Assembly (NCBI GenBank): GCA_027024225.1
Contig: JALVSR010000049.1
Span: 1-41,770, forward strand
Length of the DNA: 41,770 nt
Direction: 5' to 3'
Origin: Hyphomicrobiales bacterium
GTDB lineage: Bacteria; Pseudomonadota; Alphaproteobacteria; Rhizobiales; Aestuariivirgaceae
The notes under the pieces were generated by a model, which worked only from the letters and a program-made list of their open reading frames with translations, was not told where the DNA came from and ran no database searches. Position 1 is the stretch's first letter; every line of letters starts with the position of its first letter. Below are positions 11,182 to 20,262 of the stretch, piece after piece. The position numbers were made by a program, and so were the translations under genes.

Positions 11182-12018
11182 ATGATGAAAAAGATCCTGA
11201 AGATGCTGGCCACGGCGGCGCTCGGCTTCGGCCTGATGACGGGGCCGGCCCTGGCCAGCGGCGGCGAGCAGAAGAACGCGCCGGACTACGATTTCAGCTT
11301 CGAGGGACCCTTTGGCACTTTCGACCGCGCGCAACTGCAACGCGGCTGGGAGGTGTTCCGGCAGGTCTGCTCCAGCTGCCACAGCCTGAAATACCTGCGC
11401 TTCCGCAACCTGGCGGAGCCGGGCGGGCCGGAGTTCACCGTGGAGCAGGCCAAAGCTTTCGCCGCCCAGTACGAAGTGCAGGATGGGCCCAACGAGGAAG
11501 GCGAGATGTTCATGCGCCCGGCGCGCCTGTCTGATGCCTTCCCATCGCCCTATCCGAACGAGGAAGCCGCCAAGGCCGCCAACAACGGCGCCCTGCCGCC
11601 GGACCTCTCGCTCATCGTGAAGGCGCGCGAGGGCTGGTACTATCCGTGGTATATCTCGCCGTTCATCAAGCTGGTGAAGGGCAATGGCGGCGCCGAATAC
11701 GTGCGCGCGCTCATCTCCGGCTACGAGGAAGCGCCGCACGGCGAAGAGAAGGAGGGGCTGAACTACAACCCCTACTTCCCCGGCCACTGGATCGCCATGC
11801 CGCCGCCGCTGGCCGGCGAGGACGTGGAATACCTCGATGGCACGCCGAACACCATCGAGCAGGAAGCCACCGATGTGGCCGCCTTCCTCGCCTGGGTCTC
11901 CATGCCCAAGATGGAAGAGCGCAAGAAGATCGGCTTCATGACCCTGCTCTACCTGTTGGTGTTTGCGCTGCTCATGTTCATGGTCAAGCACGCCATCTGG
12001 CGCAACGTGAAGCACTGA
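11182..12018 (+). CDS. petC: Ubiquinol-cytochrome c reductase, cytochrome c1
   Basis: Cytochrome c1 passes electrons from the Rieske centre to a soluble or membrane-bound carrier. The 278-residue product has a signal peptide ending near ALA-S, a covalent haem motif CSSCH (Cys63, Cys66, His67), conserved segments such as RPARLSDAFPSPYPNE and NNGALPPDLSLIVKAR, and a C-terminal membrane anchor (LLYLLVFALLMFMV). It follows petB by 39 bases and is closed by a strong terminator, so petABC is one transcription unit. Confidence 0.96.
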   Translation: MMKKILKMLATAALGFGLMTGPALASGGEQKNAPDYDFSFEGPFGTFDRAQLQRGWEVFRQVCSSCHSLKYLRFRNLAEPGGPEFTVEQAKAFAAQYEVQDGPNEEGEMFMRPARLSDAFPSPYPNEEAAKAANNGALPPDLSLIVKAREGWYYPWYISPFIKLVKGNGGAEYVRALISGYEEAPHGEEKEGLNYNPYFPGHWIAMPPPLAGEDVEYLDGTPNTIEQEATDVAAFLAWVSMPKMEERKKIGFMTLLYLLVFALLMFMVKHAIWRNVKH

Positions 12019-12065
12019 CTGAAATGACGCGCCACGGCTGGCGTCCTGGCCGGAAATGCATGTGT

Positions 12066-12100
12066 GAAGGCCCGGCATTTTGCCGGGCCTTCATTTCTTG
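12066..12100 (+). terminator. Intrinsic terminator after petABC
   Basis: A perfect 12-bp GC-rich stem (12066-12077 with 12081-12092) with a 3-base loop is followed by ATTTCTTG. It lies about 50 bases after the petC stop and before the small secreted-protein gene. The rest of 12019-12305 shows no gene. Confidence 0.85.
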
Positions 12101-12305
12101 CATGCCGGCCATGCAGAGAGGAAGTCAGAAAATATCCACATTTGCGGCTTATTTCGCACACCGACAACAAATGAAGGCGACATGCGGCCGACAAGGGACC
12201 AGACCACAAACTGAACCGGCAAGAACAACATGGTTCAGATTGTGTTCAACAGAAGCATGGCATGCTGGGGCATCCCTGTCGGGCAAGGCGAAAAGAAGAT
12301 CTCGA

Positions 12306-12686
12306 ATGCGGTTGATTGCGATGCGTACCAACAAGGGATACAAGTTCGGCACATTTCTTCTGGCGTCCGTCCTGCTGCCCGCTGTCATGGCGGTGCCGAC
12401 ACAGTCATCGGAGCGCGTGGTTCCCTCCAATGAGCTGCGCAAGATCTTTCCGGGCCAGTTCCAGGCCCACGTGCGGGGCTATCGCGTGCGTTTCGTCGCC
12501 ACCAGCGATGGCCGGCTGAAGGGATATTACGGCAGCATTTCCGATACCGGCCGCTGGAGCCTGCGTGGCAACCGCCTGTGCATCATGTTGAAGGACTGGC
12601 TGGACGGAAAGACCACCTGCTCGTCCGTGCGGCGCACGCGCGGCTCGTGGTATGAGGCCCGTGGCATCCGTTTCCGCCGCATGTAA
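12306..12686 (+). CDS. Small secreted protein of unknown function, DUF995-like
   Basis: This 126-residue protein has an N-terminal signal peptide (hydrophobic stretch FGTFLLASVLLPAVMA) and a mature part of about 90 residues. The mature part has a beta-rich pattern: RVRFVATSDGRLKGYYG, then SDTGRWSLRGNRLCIML, a second cysteine in GKTTCSSV, and a Trp/Tyr-containing end. The order of turn, TGRW, LC and second C resembles periplasmic DUF995-type proteins, but this is a visual judgement only. The two cysteines could form a disulfide. An ATG at 12321 is an alternative start. It stands alone between petABC and mtnP. Confidence 0.65.
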   Translation: MRLIAMRTNKGYKFGTFLLASVLLPAVMAVPTQSSERVVPSNELRKIFPGQFQAHVRGYRVRFVATSDGRLKGYYGSISDTGRWSLRGNRLCIMLKDWLDGKTTCSSVRRTRGSWYEARGIRFRRM

Positions 12687-12795
12687 TCCGTGCATTGCAT
12701 TGCGCGCGACATGCCTTTCTGAACACGCCTTGACGCGGATTGCATCGTGGTGCACTTCCCTTGCGATGGCATATTGAATTGCGGGGAGGCGCATC

Positions 12796-13674
<879 letters not shown>

Positions 13675-13768
13675 GCGGCGCCGTCATCCTCTGGCATCTT
13701 GACCGGCAACGCGGCGCGCATGATAGACTGTCCGGCACGGCAGGGGGCGTGTTCGCCGTTTCTGGTTC

Positions 13769-14092
13769 ATGATGCCGCAGAGGCCTCTGATGCATCGTCT
13801 TGCGAAGATCCTGTTGCTGGCCGTGGGGGTGCTGTTCGCATCGGCCGCGTGGCAGAGGGCGGAGGCCCATTGGCCATGGGACGATGACCTGCTCTTCGGC
13901 GAGTGGGCCCTGCCCTGCCAATATCGTTCCCCTCCCGTGATCGGCTGCCGCAAGCATCGCCGTTGCAAGAGGGTGGGAAATCGCTGGCTGTGCTCCCGCT
14001 GGATGGAGCGGAAACAATCCGGCGCGATGCCCCGCAAGAAGCGGAAGGGCAAGGCGCGATATCCCCACCGTGGCCGCCACCACGCGCGATAG
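13769..14092 (+). CDS. Small secreted basic, cysteine-containing protein of unknown function
   Basis: The frame encodes 107 residues. A signal peptide (LAKILLLAVGVLFASAAW) ends near RAEA-HWPW. The mature part holds four cysteines (in LPCQYR, VIGCRKHRRCK and WLCSRW), enough for two disulfides, and a C-terminal tail very rich in Lys, Arg and His. The organised layout of signal peptide, cysteine core and basic tail argues for a real gene, although I do not recognise the family. The ATG at 13790 (MHRLAKIL) may be the true start. Upstream is mtnP and downstream the export operon. Confidence 0.5.
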   Translation: MMPQRPLMHRLAKILLLAVGVLFASAAWQRAEAHWPWDDDLLFGEWALPCQYRSPPVIGCRKHRRCKRVGNRWLCSRWMERKQSGAMPRKKRKGKARYPHRGRHHAR

Positions 14093-14196
14093 GAAATTGC
14101 GGCTTCCACTCATCTGCTCATTCCGTCCCCTTGCCATCCGCATGGCGGTTGCACACATGAATTCCAGGTGTGTCCTTCATCAACGTGGAGCCACCC

Positions 14197-15201
14197 ATGC
14201 GCGCATTCCCTTTTTTGTTGGTCTTGGCTGTGGCCTTGCCGGGAGGATTTGCCTACTGGCAACTGCGCACCACGCAAGCTCCCGCCAGCCACGACCGCTT
14301 CCAGGGATACGTGGATGCGCATCTGCTGCAGGTGGGCAGCGAGCGCGGCGGGCGGGTGGTCGAGCTGAAGGTGGAGGAAGGCGATACGGTCAGGCAGGGC
14401 CAGCTCGTTGCGCGGCTGGACGACGCCCTGTCAAAGGCCCGCGTGGCCGAGGCCGCGGCGAAGCTTGCCGAGGCGAAAGCGCGACTGGAACTCGCACTGG
14501 CTCCCCGCAAGCGTCCGAAAGAGCTGAAAGTGTTGCAAGCCGCCTTGCGTGAGGCGGAGGCGGCATTGGAAGTTTCGAAAAAGGAATTCGAGCGCATCCG
14601 CCGGTTGGTGGCGCGCGGGGCCGAGCCGCCGGCCAGGCTGGATGCCGCCAAGGGAGCCTATGAGCGCGACCTTGCCCGGGTGAAGGCCGCCCGTGAACGC
14701 CTTGAAGTCGCAAGGCTGCCCGCCCGCGAGGAGGAAATCGCGCTCGCCCGCGCCGCTGTGAAGGCGGCGGAAGCGGCGCTGGAAAGCGCCCGCCGCGATC
14801 TTGCGCGCACGCGCATCACCGCGCCTGCCGCTGGCCGCGTGCAGGAGGTGCTGTTCCGCCCCGGCGAGGTGGTCGGAGCAGGCCGCCCCGTCATCCTGTT
14901 GCTCACGCACGAGCGCCTGCGCGTGGTCTTCTTCGTGCCGCAGGCGGTGCGCCCGATGTTGCGGCTGGGCCAGCCGGTGGCGCTTGCCTGCGATGGCTGC
15001 CCGGCAAACCTGCGCGGGCGCATCGTTTACCTTGGGCAACAGGTTGAATACACCCCGCCGGTGCTGTTTTCCCCTGCCTTTCGCGACAAGCTGGTGTTCC
15101 GCATTGAGGCCGCGCCGCAAGACGAGGCGCGCCGGTTCCTGGCGCTGGGCCAGCCGGTGGACGTGCGCGTGTTGGGCGAGGAGGGGGAGAAGCGGCCATG
15201 A
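14197..15201 (+). CDS. HlyD-family membrane fusion protein (YbhG/EmrA-like)
   Basis: This is the periplasmic adaptor of an ABC-type export system. It has an N-terminal signal/anchor (PFLLVLAVALPGGFAYW), a first lipoyl-like half (VQVG-type sequence around RGGRVVELKVEEGDTVRQGQ), a long Ala/Glu/Arg-rich coiled-coil hairpin from about residue 70 to 200, the second lipoyl half (ARTRITAPAAGRVQEVLFRPGE) and a beta-barrel end. I chose the ATG at 14197 because GGAG stands 7 bases upstream; the frame is open from a GTG at 14170. The stop overlaps the start of the ATPase gene by four bases (ATGA), so the three genes form one operon. Confidence 0.9.
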   Translation: MRAFPFLLVLAVALPGGFAYWQLRTTQAPASHDRFQGYVDAHLLQVGSERGGRVVELKVEEGDTVRQGQLVARLDDALSKARVAEAAAKLAEAKARLELALAPRKRPKELKVLQAALREAEAALEVSKKEFERIRRLVARGAEPPARLDAAKGAYERDLARVKAARERLEVARLPAREEEIALARAAVKAAEAALESARRDLARTRITAPAAGRVQEVLFRPGEVVGAGRPVILLLTHERLRVVFFVPQAVRPMLRLGQPVALACDGCPANLRGRIVYLGQQVEYTPPVLFSPAFRDKLVFRIEAAPQDEARRFLALGQPVDVRVLGEEGEKRP

Positions 15202-16181
15202 ACGACATTCCGGCAGAAGGTGCCGCCTGCCCGGCTCCTTGCGCGAAGCCGGTGCTGGACGTGCGGCGGTTGCGCAAGAGCTTTGGTGCGCGCAAGGCCG
15301 TTCGCGGCGTGGACATTGCCGTCTGTCCGGGTGAAATTTTTGGCTTTCTGGGGCCGAACGGTTCGGGCAAGACCACCACCATGCGCATGCTCTGCGGCCT
15401 GCTGACACCGGATGGCGGTGAGGGCCACGCGCTGGGCCACGACATCATTCGGGAGAGCCGGCACATTCGCCTGCATGTGGGCTACATGACACAGCATTTC
15501 TCCCTTTATGCCGACCTCACGGTGCGCGAGAACCTGCTCTTCGCCGCCCGTGTGCACGGCCTGCCGCGCCCGGCGCGCAAGGTGGAGCAGACCATTCACG
15601 AGCTCGGCCTTGGTGCTTATGCGGACGAGTTGGCCGGGCATCTCTCCGGCGGCTGGAAGCAGCGCTTGGCATTGGCCGCCAGCACACTGCACGACCCGCA
15701 CCTGCTCTTGCTGGACGAGCCCACCTCCGGCGTCGATCCGGCCGCGCGGCGGCGCTTCTGGGACGATATCCACGCGCTGGCGCGCCGCGGCATGACCGTG
15801 CTCGTCTCCACACACTACATGGACGAGGCCGAACGCTGCCACCGGCTGGCGTGGTTCTACGAGGGGCGCATCCTTGCCTGTGGTGGTGTGGATGACATCA
15901 TCACCGGTTCCGGCCTCGTGGCGCTGGAGGCCGCCGGCGAGCCGGAAACGCTCACGGTGCTGCAAAGGACCGTGCAGGCCGCGTTGCCGGCCGCTCAATG
16001 CACCTGGATGGGTGAGAAGCTGCATATCAGCGTGCCGAAAGAGCTGCGTGACCGCGCCGAGTGCCTCTGCCGCGAATACGGCGCTGAGTGCGCTACTACC
16101 CGCCCGCGCATGGAGGACGTGTTCATCCACCTTGTGCGGATACAGGATCACGCGGCCGAGAAAGCGGAGGCCGCGTCATGA
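15198..16181 (+). CDS. ABC transporter ATP-binding protein (export, YbhF-like half)
   Basis: The 327-residue ATPase powers the exporter encoded with its neighbours. Visible motifs are Walker A GPNGSGKTTTMRML near residue 53, the Q-loop in VGYMTQHFSLYADLTV, the signature LSGGWKQRLALA, Walker B LLLLDEPTSGVDP and the switch His in VLVSTHYMDEAERCHR. The signature has Trp-Lys in place of the more usual Gln-Arg pair positions, as seen in ABC-2 exporters of this group. The last 90 residues are a C-terminal extension typical of drug/polysaccharide-type ABC-2 ATPases. The start overlaps the upstream stop by four bases and the stop overlaps the permease start likewise. Confidence 0.93.
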   Translation: MNDIPAEGAACPAPCAKPVLDVRRLRKSFGARKAVRGVDIAVCPGEIFGFLGPNGSGKTTTMRMLCGLLTPDGGEGHALGHDIIRESRHIRLHVGYMTQHFSLYADLTVRENLLFAARVHGLPRPARKVEQTIHELGLGAYADELAGHLSGGWKQRLALAASTLHDPHLLLLDEPTSGVDPAARRRFWDDIHALARRGMTVLVSTHYMDEAERCHRLAWFYEGRILACGGVDDIITGSGLVALEAAGEPETLTVLQRTVQAALPAAQCTWMGEKLHISVPKELRDRAECLCREYGAECATTRPRMEDVFIHLVRIQDHAAEKAEAAS

Positions 16182-17386
16182 GCAGAACGAACGCGGCACG
16201 GCCAGAAGCACCACGCGAGATCTCCATAATGGGGAAGGGCGGGCGGATGCCGGGCTTGCGCGCCTTCCTGCTGTGCCTGCATGCCATGGTGGTGAAGGAG
16301 TTCCTGCAATTGCTGCGCGACCGGGTGACGCTGGCGCTCATCGTCATGATCCCGCTCATGGAGCTCGTGCTGTTCGGCTACGCCATCAACATGAACCCGC
16401 GCCACCTGCCGCTGGCCGTGCTCTCCGCCGACAATTCGCCCGCCGGCCGCGCCTTCGTGCAGGCGCTGGCCAACACCCGCTACTTCGACATCCGCCGGCT
16501 CGTGCGTTCGGAGGAAGAGGCCGAGACCCTCATCCGCTCCGGCAAGGCGCAATTCATCCTGCAGATTCCACCCGGCTTCACCCGCGATGTCTATCGCGGC
16601 CTGCGCCCGAAGCTGCTGCTGCTGGCCGATGCCACCGACCCGGTGGCCACCGGCAGCGCCGTTTCCGCCGTCAGCCAGCTGGCCATCCGCACCCTGGGCC
16701 ACGAACTGGCCGGGCCCGGTCGCCATTTGCTCGCCGGCGAGCCGCCGTTTCAGGTCGTCGTGCACCAGCGCTACAACCCGGCGCAGGAAACCGCCATCAA
16801 TGTCGTGCCCGGCATCGTCGGCATCATCCTCACCATGACACTGCTCATCTTCACCGCCATGGCCGTCACCCGAGAGGTGGAGCGCGGCACCATGGAGTAC
16901 CTGCTGGCCACGCCGCTCACGCCGGTGGAGATCATGCTGGGCAAGATCGCCCCCTACATCATCGTCGGCTTCGTGCAGATGGTCATCGTGCTCACCGCGG
17001 GGCACGTGCTGTTCGGCGTGCCGGTGGTGGGCTCGCTTGCGCTACTGGTGGCGCTCACCATGCTGTTCATCGTCACCAACCTGGCGCTGGGCTACACCAT
17101 CTCAACGCTGGCCCGCACGCAGCTGCAGGCCATGCAGATGGCCTTCTTCATCATGCTTCCGTCCATCCTCATGAGCGGCTTCGTATTTCCCTTCGCCGGC
17201 ATGCCAGGCTGGGCACGGTTCCTCGGCGAATTTCTGCCGCTGACACACTATTTGCGCATTATCCGTGGCATATTGCTGAAAGGTGCGAGCTGGGCGGACG
17301 TGCGGGCGGAGGCCCTGGCGTTGGCCGTCATCATGCTTACGGTCATGATCGTGGCCGTCCATCGCTTCCGCCGCACGCTGGACTGA
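16178..17386 (+). CDS. ABC-2 type transporter permease
   Basis: The 402-residue protein is an ABC-2 membrane subunit. It has one N-terminal helix (VTLALIVMIPLMELVLFGYAI), a large periplasmic domain of about 150 residues, and five C-terminal helices, including VPGIVGIILTMTLLIFTAMA, a REVERGTMEYLLATPLTPVE loop and FFIMLPSILMSGFVFPFAGMP. This matches the YhhJ/YbhS/YbhR group of permeases that work with HlyD adaptors and export drugs or hydrophobic compounds. Only one permease is present, so it may act as a homodimer. The ATG at 16178 overlaps the ATPase stop. It converges with the nth-like gene with one base between stops. Confidence 0.92.
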   Translation: MSRTNAARPEAPREISIMGKGGRMPGLRAFLLCLHAMVVKEFLQLLRDRVTLALIVMIPLMELVLFGYAINMNPRHLPLAVLSADNSPAGRAFVQALANTRYFDIRRLVRSEEEAETLIRSGKAQFILQIPPGFTRDVYRGLRPKLLLLADATDPVATGSAVSAVSQLAIRTLGHELAGPGRHLLAGEPPFQVVVHQRYNPAQETAINVVPGIVGIILTMTLLIFTAMAVTREVERGTMEYLLATPLTPVEIMLGKIAPYIIVGFVQMVIVLTAGHVLFGVPVVGSLALLVALTMLFIVTNLALGYTISTLARTQLQAMQMAFFIMLPSILMSGFVFPFAGMPGWARFLGEFLPLTHYLRIIRGILLKGASWADVRAEALALAVIMLTVMIVAVHRFRRTLD

Positions 17387-17387
17387 T

Positions 17388-18065
17388 TCACGACTCTGCG
17401 CAGTGCTTCTCCGGCCACTTGCACAGGTCGCAGATGATGCACTCGCCGCACTTGGGCTTGCGCGCGGTGCACACGTAGCGCCCGTGCAGGATGAGCCAGC
17501 GCAGCGCCTTGCCGCGCCATTCCGGCGGGATGATGCGGGTGAGCTTCTCTTCCACCTCTTCCGGCGTCTTGCCCGGCGCCAGGCCGGTGCGATTCGCCAC
17601 CCGCAGAATGTGCGCGTCCACGCCGAACACCGGCTCGCCGAAGGCCACGTTGCGCAGTATCTGCGCCGTCTTGCGCCCCACGCCAGGCAGTGCGGTCAGC
17701 GCATCCACGTCGTTGGGCACCTCGCCGCCGTGTTTCTTAACCAGCGCCTCGGACAGCCGGATAATGTTTTTCGCCTTGTTGCGGTAGAAGGGCAGGGAGC
17801 TGACGCGCTCCATCAGAGGCTCCTCGCCCAGCGCCAGCATCTTCTCCGGCGTGTCGGCCTGCGCGAACAGGTCTTTCGTCACCTCGTTGACCTTCGAGTC
17901 ATGCGCCCGCGCCGCCAGCACCAGCGCCACCAGCAACGTGTAAGGGGTGGTCCAGTTCAGCTCGAAGCGCGGTTCCGGGTCCGCCGCCTCGAACCGGCGC
18001 AGCATTTCTTCGATTTCCTGGGGCGTCCATTCGCTGGGCCAGTCGGAATTGCTCGCCTGTGCCAT
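17388..18065 (-). CDS. Endonuclease III-like protein, diverged paralogue
   Basis: This 225-residue protein is a HhH-GPD DNA glycosylase of the endonuclease III family, which removes oxidised pyrimidines and cuts abasic sites. It keeps the helix-hairpin-helix with catalytic lysine (LPGVGRKTAQIL), the catalytic aspartate (GVDAHILRVANR) and the four-cysteine 4Fe-4S loop (C-x6-C-x2-C-x5-C). It departs from the canonical enzyme at the DNA-probing segment: where Nth has LSAQSTD it has LAARAHD, losing the glutamine that fills the gap left by the flipped base. It lies 53 bases downstream of a canonical paralogue, and the 3' ends of the two genes are nearly identical. A changed substrate range is likely but inferred. 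Confidence 0.85.
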   Translation of the reverse strand: MAQASNSDWPSEWTPQEIEEMLRRFEAADPEPRFELNWTTPYTLLVALVLAARAHDSKVNEVTKDLFAQADTPEKMLALGEEPLMERVSSLPFYRNKAKNIIRLSEALVKKHGGEVPNDVDALTALPGVGRKTAQILRNVAFGEPVFGVDAHILRVANRTGLAPGKTPEEVEEKLTRIIPPEWRGKALRWLILHGRYVCTARKPKCGECIICDLCKWPEKHCAES

Positions 18066-18118
18066 CTTTCCCTCCCTTTAGCCGCTTGCCTTTCATATGG
18101 GAGGCCTTCGCCAGCCAT

Positions 18119-18835
18119 TCACGCCCCGGTTTCCGCGCAGTGCTTCTCTTCCCACTTGCACAGGTCGCAGATGATGCATTCGCCGCACTTGGGCTTGCGC
18201 GCGGTACACACGTATCGTCCGTGCAGGATGAGCCAGTGGTGCACGTGCAGCCGGTATTTTTCCGGCACCACCTTCATCAGGTTCCTCTCCACCTCCAGCG
18301 GCGTCCTGCCCGGCGCCAGGCCGGTGCGGTTGGCCACGCGGAAAATGTGCGTATCCACCGCGATGGTCGGCTCGCCAAAGGCGACGTTGAGCACCACGTT
18401 GGCCGTCTTGCGCCCCACGCCGGGCAGTTCCTCCAGCGCTTCGCGGCTGCGGGGCACCCGCCCACCGTGTTTTTCCAGCAGGATTTTCGACAGCTTGATG
18501 ATGTTCTTCGCCTTGGTGGGATACAGCCCGATGGAGCGAATGATCTCGCGCAGCCGCTCCTCGCCCAGCGCCAGCATTCTTTCCGGCGTGTCGGCCAGTT
18601 TGAACAGCTCTTTCGTGACCTTGTTCACACCCTTGTCGGTGCTCTGGGCGGAGAGCACCACCGCCACCAGCAGGGTGTAGGGATTGGTCCAGTAAAGCTC
18701 CGATTTCGGCTCCGGGTTGGCTTCCGCCAGGCGCCGCAACAATTCTTCCACTTCCTCGGGCGAAAGCAGGCTGGGCCAGTCGTCGTTGCGCGCGCCACCG
18801 GCGCTTCCATTGCGCCCTTGCTCAGCGTGCCGCAT
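18119..18835 (-). CDS. nth: Endonuclease III
   Basis: This is the canonical copy of the pair: a bifunctional DNA glycosylase/AP lyase for oxidised pyrimidines. The motif LSAQSTDKGVNKVTKEL, the helix-hairpin-helix LPGVGRKTANVVLN with catalytic Lys, the catalytic Asp in VDTHIFRVANRTGL and the iron-sulfur cysteines C-x6-C-x2-C-x5-C are all present. I chose the ATG at 18835, giving 238 residues with a short Gly/Arg-rich leader before DDWPSLLSPEEV; a longer frame upstream overlaps the EAL gene and looks non-coding. The gene overlaps the 3' end of the TipF-like gene by 14 bases, so the three minus-strand genes are probably co-transcribed. Confidence 0.93.
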   Translation of the reverse strand: MRHAEQGRNGSAGGARNDDWPSLLSPEEVEELLRRLAEANPEPKSELYWTNPYTLLVAVVLSAQSTDKGVNKVTKELFKLADTPERMLALGEERLREIIRSIGLYPTKAKNIIKLSKILLEKHGGRVPRSREALEELPGVGRKTANVVLNVAFGEPTIAVDTHIFRVANRTGLAPGRTPLEVERNLMKVVPEKYRLHVHHWLILHGRYVCTARKPKCGECIICDLCKWEEKHCAETGA

Positions 18836-20144
18836 GAGCCGTCCCCCGCACCTTGCCGAGCCATCCTCGCGCCCTGGCGTGGTCTGCTTGCCCGTTGATG
18901 TCGGTATGGCCAGAAGCCGCGTTCTGGTCTGCGGAGGCATTGTCCAGCAGTTCTTCGCGCACCCGCCGCGGCGGCGAGAACCGCATGCCCCGCCCAAGAT
19001 CGGCCATCTTGCGGGCGTGTTCCAGTGCGGCATCGGTGTCCACCCCGCTGGCGATGAGGCTCATGCCGCGTTGCTGAAAACGCCGCCGCTGTTGCGGCCA
19101 GTCGGAGAGCGCTCCGCCCAGCGACAAGGCGGAGGCGGGGATATCCAGGTACCGCACCGGCAAGGGCAGGGGCAACGGCGCGTCCGCCGTGGGCATGGCG
19201 GCGTGATCCAGCACGAAGCCCGTCACGGTCTGCGCCAGCATCAATGCCTGGCGCCGTTCTTCCCGACCGCTCTTTTCCAGGTCCGCCATCGTCAGCGCCA
19301 GCAAGATGCCGCCTTCGCCATTGGCGTTATGGTATGTCCGCAGCATGTCCCGCAGTTGGCGCGCCACCTCATCGATGGCCAGCAGCGCCACATCCACCGG
19401 ACAAACGATGGGCAGGCCCACGCCGCGCTTTTGCAGCTGACGGGCGAAATCCATGCTGCGGCGCAAGGTGAACAATTGCAGGGCCGCCGCCTCGCCACGT
19501 TGCCGCGCCAGCAATTGCGCCTGCCGTCCCAGGTACACGCGCTCTCCTTTCTCCGGCAGGGCGGGGTGCGCGCGATACATCCGCACCCGGTTTTCCTGCA
19601 GATGGGTCACGGGCTCCATGTAGAGCCGGAAGCCGGCCTTGTTGCCGGCGGAGACAATGGCGGGAGAGGAGGACGATGGTATCCGCGAGGCGGCGGCTGC
19701 GATATCCGTCTTCGTGGGCGTCGGCTTGGCCGGCGCGATATCCCGCTGCGGCGGCTGCGGAGGCATTCCGGCCGCCGCGGTTTCATCGGGCGCGTGCGGT
19801 TCTCGGCCGTTCCGGGGCGAGCTGGGAGAAGACGCCGGATCTTCGTCTTTTTGCCGGTCAGTCCCGCTGGCACTGGTCGCGGCGGGAGCGGTCATGTCCC
19901 GCATCTTCTTGTGCAATGTTTCCACTTCATGCCACAGAAGGGCGATGTCTTCCTCGTGCTCGTGCGGCACGGCCATCTGTCCCACCAGAAAGATGACCAG
20001 CGCGGTGGACAGGAAGACGAGACCGACCAGCAACGCGGGCAGGAGGCTCTTTCCCGTGCCCCAAGCCCACAGCAATACCAGCGGACCGGCCAACGCCAGC
20101 AGGAGCGGCACGAGCAAGAACAGAACCAGGCGGATCCAATGCAT
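18822..20144 (-). CDS. TipF-like membrane protein with degenerate EAL domain
   Basis: The 440-residue protein has two N-terminal membrane helices (LVLFLLVPLLLALAGPLVLL and LLPALLVGLVFLSTALVIFL), a short coiled coil (DIALLWHEVETLHKKM), a Pro/Ala-rich linker to about residue 150, and a C-terminal region with the outline of an EAL domain. The start FRLYMEPVTHLQENRVRMYR aligns with the EAL entry, but the Glu-Ala-Leu motif and the DDFG-like loop (here GFVLDHAA) are lost, so phosphodiesterase activity is unlikely. Two helices, coiled coil and degenerate EAL is the architecture of Caulobacter TipF, a c-di-GMP receptor that places the flagellum. Homology to TipF is inferred from layout. It lies beside nth and is divergent from ispE. 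Confidence 0.7.
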   Translation of the reverse strand: MHWIRLVLFLLVPLLLALAGPLVLLWAWGTGKSLLPALLVGLVFLSTALVIFLVGQMAVPHEHEEDIALLWHEVETLHKKMRDMTAPAATSASGTDRQKDEDPASSPSSPRNGREPHAPDETAAAGMPPQPPQRDIAPAKPTPTKTDIAAAASRIPSSSSPAIVSAGNKAGFRLYMEPVTHLQENRVRMYRAHPALPEKGERVYLGRQAQLLARQRGEAAALQLFTLRRSMDFARQLQKRGVGLPIVCPVDVALLAIDEVARQLRDMLRTYHNANGEGGILLALTMADLEKSGREERRQALMLAQTVTGFVLDHAAMPTADAPLPLPLPVRYLDIPASALSLGGALSDWPQQRRRFQQRGMSLIASGVDTDAALEHARKMADLGRGMRFSPPRRVREELLDNASADQNAASGHTDINGQADHARARGWLGKVRGTAHAAR

Positions 20145-20262
20145 CGGACTGTATCGCCTCTTGAGATGAGTGAAAGCGCATTCGTGAAACCGATCGTCCC
20201 CGTTGGCAGAATATTCCCTGGCGGGGGCCTTGACCAGAGTTGGCGAGGGCTTTTCGTGCGCA

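Noticed and set aside
10486-12078. 530-residue minus-strand frame over petB and petC
   Set aside because: Antisense to two conserved genes and lacking any domain pattern.
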